Of a stretch of DNA of 64,000 bases, positions 54,862 to 64,000 are shown in pieces. Every line of letters starts with the position of its first letter. Within the stretch, counting starts at the first letter, position 1. A model generated the notes under the pieces. It made no database searches. It was not told the origin of the DNA and worked only from the letters and a program-made list of their open reading frames with translations. Source of the stretch: Streptomyces gilvus (GTDB lineage: Bacteria; Actinomycetota; Actinomycetes; Streptomycetales; Streptomycetaceae); assembly GCF_022513565.1 (NCBI RefSeq), contig NZ_JAKWBE010000010.1, positions 124,001 to 188,000 on the forward strand, in the 5' to 3' direction. The translations under genes and the position numbers were made by a program.

Positions 54862-55725
54862 TCACGCCACCGTCAGACCGCCGGCGGAGGCGGCGGCCGC
54901 GGCACCGGACGCCGCGGCGTCGAGGGCCTGGCGTATCCCCGTGGCGACGGCGGGATGCACGGGCAGCGCCAGATGGCCGATCCCGCTCACCCGTACGTTC
55001 TCCACGTGCAGGTCGGGATGGTCGATGCAGGCGGTCTCCAGCGGGTCCATCAGATGGTCGAGGTCGCTCCAGAAACTCACGAAGTGCGTACGGCACCCGG
55101 GCGCGGGCCGGGCGAGCTCCTCCAGCAGCTCCGAGCCGGGGCGCATCTGGCGCACGATCGGGTGCGCGTTGGCCAGTGGCGCCACCCGGGTGCCGGAGTG
55201 CGGGGTGCCGAGCGTGACGAGGGTGCGCACACGCAGGTCCCCGCCGAGCCGCTGCACGTAGTACCGCGCGATCAGTCCGCCGAGGCTGTGCCCCACGACG
55301 TCGACCTGGCTGCTGCCGGTGCGCTCGCAGATCTCCTCTATGTGGCGGCCCAGCAGCTCCGCCGCGGTGCGTATGTCGCAGGTCAGCGGCGAGTAGTTCA
55401 GCGACTCGATCTGCTGCCGGCCGTGCTGGAGGAGGCTGCGGCGCAGCAGCAGGAACACCGAGCGGTTGTCGATGAAGCCGTGCAGCAGGACGACCGGGGG
55501 TTTCGCCTCGGTCGGCAGCTGGGCCGTGCCGTCGGACGAGGGGAGCGGGGCCGGTCCCCGGCGTTCCGGTGTGATGCCGGAGGGATAGAGCAGGAGGTGG
55601 CCCGCGAGGATCGCGAGTTCCAGGGCGGTGGCCTTCAGCAGGGCCAGGGAGAGCCCCGCCAGCCTGCTCGGGAGCAGTCGCTGGCAGAACGGAAGAAAGG
55701 GCTGCACCGCCTTGGTGACCGTCAT
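54862..55725 (-). CDS. Alpha/beta-fold lipase-like hydrolase
   Basis: A 287-residue hydrolase of the triacylglycerol lipase / esterase type. The oxyanion block is PPVVLLHGFIDNRSVF, the nucleophile elbow is DVVGHSLGGLIARYY with Ser at about residue 146, and the catalytic His is in SGIGHLALPVHP, with Asp likely in the SFWSDLDHLM region. The N-terminus has a hydrophobic stretch (LSLALLKATALELAILAGHLLL) that may anchor it in the membrane. ATG 55725 follows AGGAGGT. It follows no operon partner; the mutase subunit gene is divergent from it. Confidence 0.88.
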   Translation of the reverse strand: MTVTKAVQPFLPFCQRLLPSRLAGLSLALLKATALELAILAGHLLLYPSGITPERRGPAPLPSSDGTAQLPTEAKPPVVLLHGFIDNRSVFLLLRRSLLQHGRQQIESLNYSPLTCDIRTAAELLGRHIEEICERTGSSQVDVVGHSLGGLIARYYVQRLGGDLRVRTLVTLGTPHSGTRVAPLANAHPIVRQMRPGSELLEELARPAPGCRTHFVSFWSDLDHLMDPLETACIDHPDLHVENVRVSGIGHLALPVHPAVATGIRQALDAAASGAAAAASAGGLTVA

Positions 55726-56120
55726 GGCCGACCTCCTGTCGGCACACTGGAGGACGCCTCCGTCCCCCGTGTGCCCTCGTGGACAGCCTCGACGAAGACG
55801 GTCGACGGCGCGACTGAGAGATGCGTGGGGTCGGTGTTGCGCCCCGCGTGCCCTTCCAGCCGACGCCGAAACGCCGTACCGCCACGACGCGCGGCCTGCG
55901 GCGCGGTGGTGCGGCGACCTCGTTGCGGCTCCCGTTGCGCCTGTTCCCGCCGGAACGGTGCGCGGTGAACGTGTCCCACCGTGTGATTTCCCCCTCGCTC
56001 CGCACCGCGAAACTGCCGGTTGCGGGATGCTGTCGATAACGTTCGTTCACTTCCCCGGCCGGTTCGGGTACCCCTGTACTCGTCGGTAGGGGTGAATGCA
56101 GTCGCTTCATGGAGGCAGTG
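55726..56120. other. Divergent intergenic region, lipase / mutase subunit
   Basis: About 395 bases holding both promoters. The stretch has no convincing ORF. TTCGGGTACCCCTGTACTCG at 56061-56080, just before the mutase gene, could include its promoter, but no pair of elements is clear. Confidence 0.3.
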
Positions 56121-56537
<417 letters not shown>

Positions 56538-56650
56538 GCCGCGCTGCGGTACGGGCGCGTGGGGGCGCGCGGACCCGGGGGCCCCGCCCCCAGTCCCCTC
56601 GTCGGCCCAGCGGGCCGCGTCCCCGGCATCCGGACGGGTCACAGGAGTCC

Positions 56651-58273
56651 CTACTCCGCCCCCAGCTCCTGAGCCATCGCCGCACGCAGGCGCAACGTCG
56701 TGACCAGGCGCTGGAACGCCTCCGCCCAGTACCCGCCCGCTCCCGGCGACGCGTCCTCGTGCTCGTCCGGTATCGCCAACAGGCCGTCGAGCCTGCTCGC
56801 CTCCGACGGGTCGAGGCAGCGTTCGGCCAAGCCCATCACTCCGCTGAAGCTCCATGGGTAACTCCCCGCGTCCCGCGCGATGTTGAGGGCGTCGACCACC
56901 GCCCGGCCGAGCGGCTCGGCCCAGGGCACCGCGCACACCCCGAGCAGCTGGAACGCCTCCGACAACCCGTGCGCCGCGATGAACCCGGCCACCCAGCCGG
57001 CCCGTTCGGCGGCGTCCAGCGTGCCGAGCAGCTTGGCGCGCTCGGCCAGGGACACCGCGCCCGGACCGCCGGCCTCCGGGGCCGCGGGGGCGCCCAGCAG
57101 CGCCCGCGCCCACTCCGCGTCCCGCTGCCGTACGGCGGCCCGGCACCAGGCCCCGTGCAGTTCACTCTGCCAGTCGTCCGCGACCGGCAGCGCCACGATC
57201 TCGCGGGGCGTCCGGCCGCCGAGCCGCGCGGACCACGTCCGCAACGGCGCCGCCTCCACCAACTGGCCGAACCACCACGACCGTTCACCCCGTCCCGCCG
57301 GTGCCTTCGGCACGACACCGTCCCGCTCCATGCTCGCGTCGCACTCGTGCGGGGCCTCGACGGTGATCGTGGGTGTCTCGCGTGTGCGGTCCACGGCCAC
57401 GCACGCGCAGGCCCGCACCGCCATCCGCGCGGCGAGCGCCGAGTCCGGCAGGGCGGAGAGCAACTCGGCCGCCGTCGCCCGCACGTTACGGCTGCGGTCC
57501 GCCAGCGCCTGTTCCAGGAACGGCTCGTCCTCGGGGCCCAGGCGTGTGCGCAGCGAGTCGAGGAACATCAGCCGGTCCTCGGCCCGCTCCGTCGACCACG
57601 TGCTCGCCAGCAGCTCGCGGGCGGCGGCGGGCTCGCGCGTGCGCAGGGCGCCGAGCAGGGCGACCCGCTCGGCGAACAGGCCCTCCTGCCACAGCCTGCG
57701 CGTCTGCTCCTCGTCCTCCGCAGGGGGCAGCGCCGCGCCGCCGCCAGGGGCCGCGCGCAGGGCGAAGCGCCAGTCCGGGTTGAGCCGGGCCAGCCAGGTC
57801 GCGCGCGGCCCCGCGAACGTCAGCGCCGCCGGGCGCAGGTCCGTACGGCCGCGGGCCGCGTCCAGAAGGGCGGGCAGCGTCTGCGGGGGAGGGGCGAAAC
57901 CGCGCGCGTTGGCCGCCGCCAGCCACTGCGGAAGCAGCTCCATGAGGTCCGGCGCGGTGCCCCTGCGGCCACCGGTACCGGTCCCGGGGCGGTCGGCCAG
58001 GAGCAGCGCGAGTCTGCGGGCCGCCGCGGACGGCAGCGGGGGGCGAGGGTCGTCGGGGGCGGGCGCGGGACGCTCGGCCGCCGGGGCGGGGCGCAGACCG
58101 GCCCGCCGCCGTACGGTCTCCAGGGCCGCCGCGTCCAGCAGCGCGACCGGTGCCTCCCGGCCCGCGGTGCCGCCGGGCGGTGTACGGCGCTCCGTCCCGA
58201 GCAGGGCGGCCGTGACGAGCTCCTCCCAGGCGCCCGGGGCGGGCGCATCCACAGGTGTGGACGTCCTGTTCAT
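56651..58273 (-). CDS. DUF5691 family protein
   Basis: A 540-residue, Ala/Arg/Leu-rich, soluble and mostly helical protein. It starts with WEELVTAALLGTERRTPP, which I associate with DUF5691. HEAT-like segments are visible (LADRSRNVRATAAELLSALPDSALAARM, WSFSGVMGLAERCLDPSEASR). Function unknown; such proteins are found with MoxR and SWIM genes as here. ATG 58273 gives the conserved start. It is on the same strand as the SWIM gene upstream, with about 157 bases between. Confidence 0.8.
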   Translation of the reverse strand: MNRTSTPVDAPAPGAWEELVTAALLGTERRTPPGGTAGREAPVALLDAAALETVRRRAGLRPAPAAERPAPAPDDPRPPLPSAAARRLALLLADRPGTGTGGRRGTAPDLMELLPQWLAAANARGFAPPPQTLPALLDAARGRTDLRPAALTFAGPRATWLARLNPDWRFALRAAPGGGAALPPAEDEEQTRRLWQEGLFAERVALLGALRTREPAAARELLASTWSTERAEDRLMFLDSLRTRLGPEDEPFLEQALADRSRNVRATAAELLSALPDSALAARMAVRACACVAVDRTRETPTITVEAPHECDASMERDGVVPKAPAGRGERSWWFGQLVEAAPLRTWSARLGGRTPREIVALPVADDWQSELHGAWCRAAVRQRDAEWARALLGAPAAPEAGGPGAVSLAERAKLLGTLDAAERAGWVAGFIAAHGLSEAFQLLGVCAVPWAEPLGRAVVDALNIARDAGSYPWSFSGVMGLAERCLDPSEASRLDGLLAIPDEHEDASPGAGGYWAEAFQRLVTTLRLRAAMAQELGAE

Positions 58274-58430
58274 GCGGTTCCTTTCCCTGGCGTGCCCGGG
58301 AGTGGTTGAAGGCTCAGTGATTGCGGGTGTCCCGTGGGACGGGATGTATCCATGGAAGAGGTGAGAAGGCGGTCGGGTTTCTCCGCCGACGTCACCCGGG
58401 TCCGCCGTGCACGGTGGTCGTGGCCGCCGC

Positions 58431-59786
58431 TCAGCACAGCCGGACCGCCTCGCCCTCGCCGTCCGGCCAGGCCGTCAGCGGTGTGAAGCCCCGGTGACCG
58501 CACTCGCCGAAGACCTTGACGGGGGCACCCCCCGAGAGGGCGATCAGACGCCAGAGGCCGGGGCGGGACCGGGCGCTCGGGGCCAGGGGCAGTGCCGTGT
58601 CGCCGTCGGCGTCCGCGAGCTGCCAGGAGTCGCCGGCCGGGGTCGGTATGACGCGGTCCAGCGTGACCGGGACGGAGTTCAGCCACGGGTCGCCGCGCAG
58701 GGCCGTGCCGTAGTGGGCGGCGGCCTCGGCCGTGGTCATGCCCGGTGGCCGTACCGGTGTCGGCGCCGGCGGTGCGAACTGCGCGCCCAGGGAGGCGCGT
58801 TGCCGGCCGCCTCCCGGATACGTGGACACCTCGGCGTCCAGGGCCAGGCCCACCGGCAGCGCCAGTTCGGGAGCGCGGCCTGCCGCTCCGTAGGACAGGA
58901 GCAGCGCCGTGCGCCGTGAGTCGGCGCCGTGGAGCCAGATGCGGCGGGTCGTCAGACGGGCGTCCGCCGTGTCGTACTGGGCCAGGACCAGCCAGTGGTC
59001 CCGCAGCGGCGGGCCGTCCGCCGTGCCGGGCAGGCCGATACGGGAGCGGACCGTCGCCGCCAGGCCGTCCGGCAACTGCTCGCGCCGCAGCCAGCCCTGG
59101 TCGAGGAGGTGCAGCAGCGCGCACTCCTCCAGCAGACGCACCGGCCAGCCCGGTCCGGATCCCGGGATCGCCCCCAACTCCCGCACCCGCGCCGCCAGTC
59201 CGGGCGCCTGGGCGTCGACCATGCGGGCCGCCGTCTCCTCCCACAGCCGGTACCCCGCCTGTTCCGCGCTCGCCAGGCCACCGCGCAGCAGGTCCGCCAG
59301 GCGCTGCTCCAGCTCGGTCGCGCCCGCGGTGACCCGCTCGGCCCGTCGCTCCGCCCGGCGCCGGGCCGCCTCGGGATCAGCGGAGGCCGAAGCGGCACCG
59401 GAGGCGTCCGCGGCCCGCTTCTCCTCCGTCCGCTTCCTTCTCCCCTCCATCCACTGCGTCGCCCAGTCCGGCGGACTGCCCGCCGGCACCGCGGCGTCCT
59501 CGCCCGCCCAGAGCAGCAGCAGCCCGAGCGCGTGCTTGCACGGGAACTTGCGGCTCGGGCAACTGCACTTGTACGCGGGCCCCGTCGCGTCCGCGATGTC
59601 GACGACCGTCTGATACGGCTTGCTGCCACTGCCCTTGCACAGCCCCCACACCGTCCCCTCGTCACAGCTCCCCGCCTCGGACCACGGCCCCGCCGCGCCG
59701 AGTTTGCTTCCCGCTTTGCGTGACGCGGCGTCAGGCGCCAGTGCCAGCACCTGCTCCGCGCTCCAGCGCACCCCCTGCTGAGTCAT
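58431..59786 (-). CDS. SWIM zinc-finger protein
   Basis: A 451-residue protein with a SWIM zinc finger, pattern C-x-C-x(n)-C-x-H, as YKCSCPSRKFPCKHALGLLLLW at about residues 69-90. SWIM fingers bind DNA or proteins. The rest (about 130-451) is helical then beta-rich without named domain, including the Ala/Glu/Arg-rich stretch AARRRAERRAERV. ATG 59786 follows CGGAGAC. It is divergent from the MoxR ATPase gene, with 133 bases between start codons, and the DUF5691 gene follows it, so all of these are probably one functional set. Confidence 0.88.
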   Translation of the reverse strand: MTQQGVRWSAEQVLALAPDAASRKAGSKLGAAGPWSEAGSCDEGTVWGLCKGSGSKPYQTVVDIADATGPAYKCSCPSRKFPCKHALGLLLLWAGEDAAVPAGSPPDWATQWMEGRRKRTEEKRAADASGAASASADPEAARRRAERRAERVTAGATELEQRLADLLRGGLASAEQAGYRLWEETAARMVDAQAPGLAARVRELGAIPGSGPGWPVRLLEECALLHLLDQGWLRREQLPDGLAATVRSRIGLPGTADGPPLRDHWLVLAQYDTADARLTTRRIWLHGADSRRTALLLSYGAAGRAPELALPVGLALDAEVSTYPGGGRQRASLGAQFAPPAPTPVRPPGMTTAEAAAHYGTALRGDPWLNSVPVTLDRVIPTPAGDSWQLADADGDTALPLAPSARSRPGLWRLIALSGGAPVKVFGECGHRGFTPLTAWPDGEGEAVRLC

Positions 59787-59919
59787 GTCTCCGACGGTAG
59801 ATCCCGCCACTGACAATCGGCCCAGCGAGCGCGTTTGCGCAGGTCACATCGCATTGTCAGTGGCGTGGTGCACGGTGGGTGACAGATCCGAACCGGCCGA
59901 GCTGGAGGGGGCCTCAGCC

Positions 59920-61059
59920 ATGTCTGTGTCCGTGGAACCGACGACCGTCGAAGCAGCCGAAGTACCCGTGGAGGGACCGGCCGAGGCGTTGCGGCCGCAC
60001 GCCGAGGGCGCCTTCGCCGGTGAACTCGCCGCGCTGGCGGCGCAGGACGACCGCCCGCGCCCGGCCCGCTGGAAGCTGTCGCCCTGGGCGGTGGCCACGT
60101 ATCTGCTCGGCGGCACGCTGCCGGACGGCACGGTGATCACACCGAAGTACGTGGGCCCGCGCCGTATCGTCGAGGTCGCCGTCACCACCCTCGCCACCGA
60201 CCGCGCCCTGCTCCTGCTGGGCGTCCCCGGCACCGCGAAGACCTGGGTGTCCGAGCATCTGGCCGCGGCGGTCAGCGGCGACTCGACCCTGCTCGTGCAG
60301 GGAACGGCGGGCACGCCGGAGGAGGCGATCCGGTACGGCTGGAACTACGCGCAGCTGCTCGCCCACGGCCCGAGCCGGGACGCCCTGGTGCCGAGCCCGG
60401 TCATGCGGGCCATGGCGGAGGGGATGACGGCGCGGGTGGAGGAGCTGACCCGGATCCCGGCGGACGTCCAGGACACCCTGATCACGATCCTCTCCGAGAA
60501 GACCCTGCCGATACCGGAGCTGGGGCAGGAGGTCCAGGCGGTCCGCGGCTTCAACCTGATCGCCACCGCCAACGACCGCGACCGCGGGGTCAACGACCTC
60601 TCCAGCGCCCTGCGCCGCCGCTTCAACACGGTGGTGCTGCCGCTGCCGGAGAGCGTCGAGGCCGAGGTCGACATCGTCTCGCGGCGCGTCGACCAGATCG
60701 GCCGTTCCCTGGAGCTGCCGGCCGTGCCCGACGGCGTCGACGAGATCCGACGGGTCGTGACCGTCTTCCGCGAACTGCGCGACGGGGTCACCGCCGACGG
60801 GCGTACGAAGCTCAAGTCGCCCAGCGGCACGCTGTCGACGGCCGAGGCGATCTCCGTCGTCACCAACGGGCTCGCCCTCGCCGCCCACTTCGGGGACGGC
60901 GTGCTGCGGGCCGGTGACGTCGCCGCGGGCATCCTCGGCGCCGTCGTCCGCGACCCCGCGGCCGACCGGGTGATCTGGCAGGAGTACCTGGAGGCGGTCG
61001 TCCGCGAGCGCGACGGCTGGATGGACTTCTACCGGGCCTGCCGGGAGGTGAGCGCGTGA
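59920..61059 (+). CDS. MoxR-type AAA+ ATPase
   Basis: A 379-residue ATPase of the MoxR branch. The Walker A is GVPGTAKT (near residue 105), the arginine/sensor region is NLIATANDRDRGVNDLSSALRRRF (in two blocks, near 210-232), and the lid follows. MoxR ATPases act as chaperones that load metal cofactors or assemble complexes, generally with a VWA-domain partner. Start ATG 59920 follows GGAGGGGG. The stop overlaps the start of the DUF5682 gene (GTGA), and a probable VWA gene begins at 63826, all in one coupled operon. Confidence 0.92.
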   Translation: MSVSVEPTTVEAAEVPVEGPAEALRPHAEGAFAGELAALAAQDDRPRPARWKLSPWAVATYLLGGTLPDGTVITPKYVGPRRIVEVAVTTLATDRALLLLGVPGTAKTWVSEHLAAAVSGDSTLLVQGTAGTPEEAIRYGWNYAQLLAHGPSRDALVPSPVMRAMAEGMTARVEELTRIPADVQDTLITILSEKTLPIPELGQEVQAVRGFNLIATANDRDRGVNDLSSALRRRFNTVVLPLPESVEAEVDIVSRRVDQIGRSLELPAVPDGVDEIRRVVTVFRELRDGVTADGRTKLKSPSGTLSTAEAISVVTNGLALAAHFGDGVLRAGDVAAGILGAVVRDPAADRVIWQEYLEAVVRERDGWMDFYRACREVSA

Positions 61060-63638
61060 CGGCTCAGGGGGACGGCCGGCCGTTGCTGCTCGGGGTGCGG
61101 CATCACGGGCCCGGATCGGCGCGAGCGGTGCGCGCCGCGCTGGACGCGGCCCGGCCGAAGGTCGTGCTGATCGAGGGGCCGCCCGAGGCCGACGCGCTCA
61201 TCCCGCTGGCCGCCGAGGAGGACATGCGGCCGCCGGTCGCGCTCCTCGCTCACGCCGTGGACGAGCCCGGCCGCTCGGCCTTCTGGCCGCTCGCCGAGTT
61301 CTCCCCGGAGTGGGTGGCGATCCGCTGGGCCCTGGCCCACGAGGTCCCGGCCCGCTTCATCGACCTGCCGGCGACCCACACGCTCGCGTGGGGGCAGGAC
61401 GGGACCGAGGAGCCGACGGAGCGGAAAGCCGAGGGGGCCGGAGGAGAGGGAGCGGAGGGAGTCGAGGTCGTCGAAGGCGGCGACTCCGCGGGGGCGGGGG
61501 CTGCGGGCCTCCCGGGAACGGAGCCTGCGGGCCTCCCGGGATCGGGGCCTGTGGATGTCCCAGAAAGCGGTCCCGATTCCGCGTCCGAAGTCGACGTCCG
61601 GATCGACCCGTTGGCCGTGCTCGCGGACGCCGCAGGATATGACGACCCCGAGCGGTGGTGGGAGGACGTGATCGAGCACCGGGGAGTGGGCGAGCGGGAC
61701 GCCTTCGCCCCGTTCGCCGTGCTCGAAGAGGCGATGGGGGTGCTGCGGGAGACGTACGGCGTCGGCGGGCGCGACCGGGACCTCGTGCGCGAGGCCCATA
61801 TGCGGCTCCAGATGCGGGCGGCCGAGCGGGAGTTCGGCGGCGGGGTGGCCGTGGTGTGCGGGGCCTGGCATGTGCCCGCGCTGCGGGAGAGGACGACCGT
61901 CGCGGCCGACCGGGCGCTGCTGAAAGGCCTGCCGAAGGTCAAGGCGGACATGACATGGGTGCCGTGGACGCACCGGCGGCTGTCCCGGGTCAGCGGATAC
62001 GGCGCGGGGATCGAGTCCCCGGGTTGGTACGGGCATCTGTTCGGCGCCCCGGACCGGCCGATCGAGCGGTGGATGACCAAGGTGGCGGGACTGCTCCGGG
62101 AGGAGGACCGGCTCGTCTCCTCCGCGCATGTCATCGAGGCGGTACGACTGGCCGAGACGCTCGCGGCGATGCGAGGCCGCCCCCTGCCGGGACTCGGCGA
62201 GACGACCGACGCCGTGCGCGCGGTGATGTGCGAGGGCTCGGACGTGCCGCTGGGGCTGGTGCGCGACCGGCTGGTCGTCGGGGACGTGCTGGGAGAGGTG
62301 CCGCGGACGGCGCCGGCGGTGCCGCTGCAGCGGGACCTCGACCGGACCCAGCGCCGACTGCGGCTCAAACCGGAGGCGCTGGAGCGGGAGTTGGAGCTCG
62401 ACCTGCGCAAGGAGACCGACGCCGGGCGCAGCAGGCTGCTGCACCGGCTGCGGCTGCTGGGCATCGGCTGGGGCGAGCCGGTCGCCTCCCGGGGGAGCAC
62501 GGGGACCTTCCGGGAGACCTGGCGGTTGCGCTGGGAGCCGGAGCTGTCGGTGCGGGTCGCGGAGGCCGGGGTGTGGGGGACGACCGTGCTCGGCGCCGCG
62601 ACCGCCAGGGCGGAGGCGGACGCGCTCGCCGCGCAGGGGCTCGCCGACGTCACCGGGCTCGCCGAGCGCTGTCTGCTGGCCGAACTGCCGCAGGCGCTGC
62701 CCGTGGTGATGCGGATCCTCGCCGACCGGGCCGCGCTCGACGCGGACGTCGGCCAACTCGCCCAGGCCCTGCCCGCCCTGGTCCGCTCCCTGCGGTACGG
62801 CGACGTACGCGGCACCGACACCCATGCCCTGGCCGAGGTCGCGGCGGGCCTCGCCGAGCGCGTGTTCGTGGGCCTTCCGCCGGCCTGCGCCGCCCTCGAC
62901 CAGGACGGGGCCGAGGAGATGCGCCGGCATGTGGACGCGGTGCACGGGGCGGTGGGGCTCCTGGCGGACGTACCCGCCCTGGCACACCCGTCCGCGGAAC
63001 CCGTGCGGGACGGGCAGGCCCAGGTGCGGACGGGTGGGGACGGTGCGGGTGGGCATCGTGGTCTGCGTGGGCGTTGGCGGGCCGTGCTGCGGGTGCTGGG
63101 GCTGCGGGACACCGTGCCGGGGGTCGTACGGGGACGGGCCGTGCGATTGCTGCTGGACGAGGGGGCGTTGGAGCAGGACGAGGCGGCGCGGCTCATGGGG
63201 CTCGTGCTGTCGCCCGGGACTGCGCCGGGGGACGCGGCCGCGTGGATCGAGGGCTTCGTCGGTGGCGGCTCGGGCGGCGGGATGCTGCTCGTGCACGACG
63301 AGCGGCTGCTCGGCCTGGTGGACGCCTGGCTGACCGGGGTGCCGGCGGAGGCGTTCACGGACGTACTGCCGCTGCTCAGGCGGACGTTCTCGGCGTACGA
63401 ACCGGGAGTCCGGCGCACCCTGGGCGAGCTGGTCCGCCGGGGACCCGGGCGGCAGGGGAGTGCGGGGGCGGCCGGTTCGGGCATACCGGGCTTCGCGCCG
63501 GAGCTGGACGCGGACCGTGCCGAGGCCGTGGTGCCGGTGGTGCGGCTGCTGTTGGGGCTGGGGCTGGGGCGGGACGGGATGGATCCGGACGTGGAGGGGC
63601 GGGACGTGGACAACGGCCTCGTGGGGGTGGCGGGATGA
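61056..63638 (+). CDS. DUF5682 family protein
   Basis: An 860-residue protein that begins with LLLGVRHHGPGSARAVRAALD, a His-containing block typical of DUF5682, followed by KVVLIEGPPEADALIP. An acidic Gly-rich insert (about 130-180, residues such as GAGGEGAEGVEVVEGGD) separates this from VVCGAWHVPALRE and a long helical C-terminal half. The conserved RHHGPGS and CGAWHVPA blocks with His suggest an enzyme or metal site, but no reaction is known to me. GTG 61056 overlaps the MoxR stop. Confidence 0.85.
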   Translation: MTAQGDGRPLLLGVRHHGPGSARAVRAALDAARPKVVLIEGPPEADALIPLAAEEDMRPPVALLAHAVDEPGRSAFWPLAEFSPEWVAIRWALAHEVPARFIDLPATHTLAWGQDGTEEPTERKAEGAGGEGAEGVEVVEGGDSAGAGAAGLPGTEPAGLPGSGPVDVPESGPDSASEVDVRIDPLAVLADAAGYDDPERWWEDVIEHRGVGERDAFAPFAVLEEAMGVLRETYGVGGRDRDLVREAHMRLQMRAAEREFGGGVAVVCGAWHVPALRERTTVAADRALLKGLPKVKADMTWVPWTHRRLSRVSGYGAGIESPGWYGHLFGAPDRPIERWMTKVAGLLREEDRLVSSAHVIEAVRLAETLAAMRGRPLPGLGETTDAVRAVMCEGSDVPLGLVRDRLVVGDVLGEVPRTAPAVPLQRDLDRTQRRLRLKPEALERELELDLRKETDAGRSRLLHRLRLLGIGWGEPVASRGSTGTFRETWRLRWEPELSVRVAEAGVWGTTVLGAATARAEADALAAQGLADVTGLAERCLLAELPQALPVVMRILADRAALDADVGQLAQALPALVRSLRYGDVRGTDTHALAEVAAGLAERVFVGLPPACAALDQDGAEEMRRHVDAVHGAVGLLADVPALAHPSAEPVRDGQAQVRTGGDGAGGHRGLRGRWRAVLRVLGLRDTVPGVVRGRAVRLLLDEGALEQDEAARLMGLVLSPGTAPGDAAAWIEGFVGGGSGGGMLLVHDERLLGLVDAWLTGVPAEAFTDVLPLLRRTFSAYEPGVRRTLGELVRRGPGRQGSAGAAGSGIPGFAPELDADRAEAVVPVVRLLLGLGLGRDGMDPDVEGRDVDNGLVGVAG

Positions 63639-63829
63639 CGTATGACGGGCTGAGGGAGACGGACGGGGGAGCCGGTGTGATGGATGCCGTCGAGTGCAGG
63701 CGCCGGCAGGGCGGTCGGCTCTCCACGAGGGGTGCCTCGGCGACCGGCGTCGCGGTGGCCGACCGTCCGACCGTTGCCGTAGTGGTCCTTCCGCTCTGGG
63801 ACCGTCCGCGAGCGGGGGTGTGCCGATGA
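63635..63829 (+). CDS. Small ORF (64 aa) coupled between DUF5682 and VWA genes
   Basis: A 64-codon ORF whose ATG overlaps the DUF5682 stop (ATGA at 63635-63638) and whose stop overlaps the next gene's ATG (ATGA at 63826-63829). The product (MTYDGLRETDGGAGVMDAVE and on) is basic in the middle and has a short hydrophobic patch (VAVVVLPLW) but no recognised domain. Two exact four-base overlaps suggest it is translated at least to pass ribosomes on, though the peptide itself may not matter. Confidence 0.55.
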   Translation: MTYDGLRETDGGAGVMDAVECRRRQGGRLSTRGASATGVAVADRPTVAVVVLPLWDRPRAGVCR

Positions 63830-64000
63830 CGACGGAAGCGACGGACCCGGCGCAGGAGCGGTTGCGGCGCTGGCGGTTGGTGCTCGGGGGCGAGGCGGCC
63901 GACGGCACCGGATGTGTGCTGGCGGGCCAGGACGCTGCGATGGACGGGGCGTTGACCGCGCTGTACGGGAAGGGGGACCGGCAGGGGCAGTCGGGGCGGG
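63826..64000 (+). CDS. Probable VWA-domain protein, N-terminal part (cut by window end)
   Basis: The first 58 codons only: MTTEATDPAQERLRRWRLVL followed by GGEAADGTGCVLAGQDAAMDGALTALYGK. This start resembles that of Streptomyces VWA (CoxE-like, MIDAS metal-binding) proteins that follow MoxR genes. The VWA domain itself is beyond the window, so the call rests on the N-terminal pattern and gene order. VWA proteins are the usual partners of MoxR ATPases. Confidence 0.55.
   Translation, partial: MTTEATDPAQERLRRWRLVLGGEAADGTGCVLAGQDAAMDGALTALYGKGDRQGQSGR

Noticed and set aside
61029-63908. 959-codon minus-strand frame opposite DUF5682
   Set aside because: Arg/Pro/His/Gln-rich composition typical of the antisense of a high G+C gene; the plus-strand gene has conserved family motifs and coupled start and stop.

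Overview
The window is about 72% G+C with codon use, GTG starts and gene families typical of Streptomyces. Gene content and order match, from memory, the conserved core-chromosome segment of S. coelicolor around SCO4760-SCO4806, running from groES-groEL1 through whiD/bldM, guaB and a Ser/Thr kinase cluster to guaA, pcrA and icmB. I see no tRNA, rRNA, insertion sequence, prophage or CRISPR array, so this is core chromosome rather than an island.

Layout. 1-470: end of a polysaccharide deacetylase gene. 558-2832: heat-shock operon groES-groEL1 with two CIRCE operators and a strong terminator. 2838-6136: small metabolic genes (SnoaL-like, SDR, MOSC) and a LysR regulator. 6181-8465: developmental block with whiD and bldM divergent from each other, then the ECF sigma factor gene shbA. 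8619-11352: guaB and guaB3. 11404-12036: a gene-poor stretch with a tiny basic-peptide ORF and a two-copy structured repeat. 12040-17105: membrane protein, an atypical nucleotide-sugar dehydrogenase, FAD-dependent glycerol-3-phosphate dehydrogenase and a secreted serine beta-lactamase-like hydrolase. 17352-28264: five consecutive one-TM Ser/Thr kinase-like receptors, one a clear pseudokinase, sharing a related outer domain. 28493-31954: aldehyde dehydrogenase and GMC (cholesterol oxidase-like) oxidoreductase. 32057-34486: a sortase-type LAETG surface protein and a membrane-anchored protein of unknown function.

35088-37239: chorismate mutase, preceded by what looks like a transcription attenuator with a Phe/Tyr-containing leader peptide, divergent from guaA. 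37258-41753: flavin-type oxidoreductase, class II aldolase, DUF4429/SHOCT protein, membrane proteins and DoxX. 41814-45931: PspC envelope-stress module, with a PspC membrane protein gene divergent from a PspC histidine kinase-response regulator pair. 45935-54630: cell-wall hydrolases (two NlpC/P60, one M23), one NlpC/P60 gene under a c-di-AMP (ydaO-type) riboswitch, with a small membrane protein, a TDT transporter and pcrA between them. 54862-56537: lipase-like protein and the isobutyryl-CoA mutase small subunit. 56651-64000: a compact set of DUF5691, SWIM zinc-finger protein, MoxR AAA+ ATPase, DUF5682, a 64-codon coupled ORF and the start of a probable VWA protein, resembling a MoxR/VWA chaperone system.

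The most unusual observations are the chorismate mutase attenuator, the MoxR-DUF5682-VWA cluster with its doubly overlapping small ORF, the tandem structured repeats beside a 31-residue cationic peptide ORF, the pseudokinase inside the receptor-kinase array, and a nucleotide-sugar dehydrogenase that appears to lack both catalytic residues. All assignments are by eye from sequence motifs; no database search was run.
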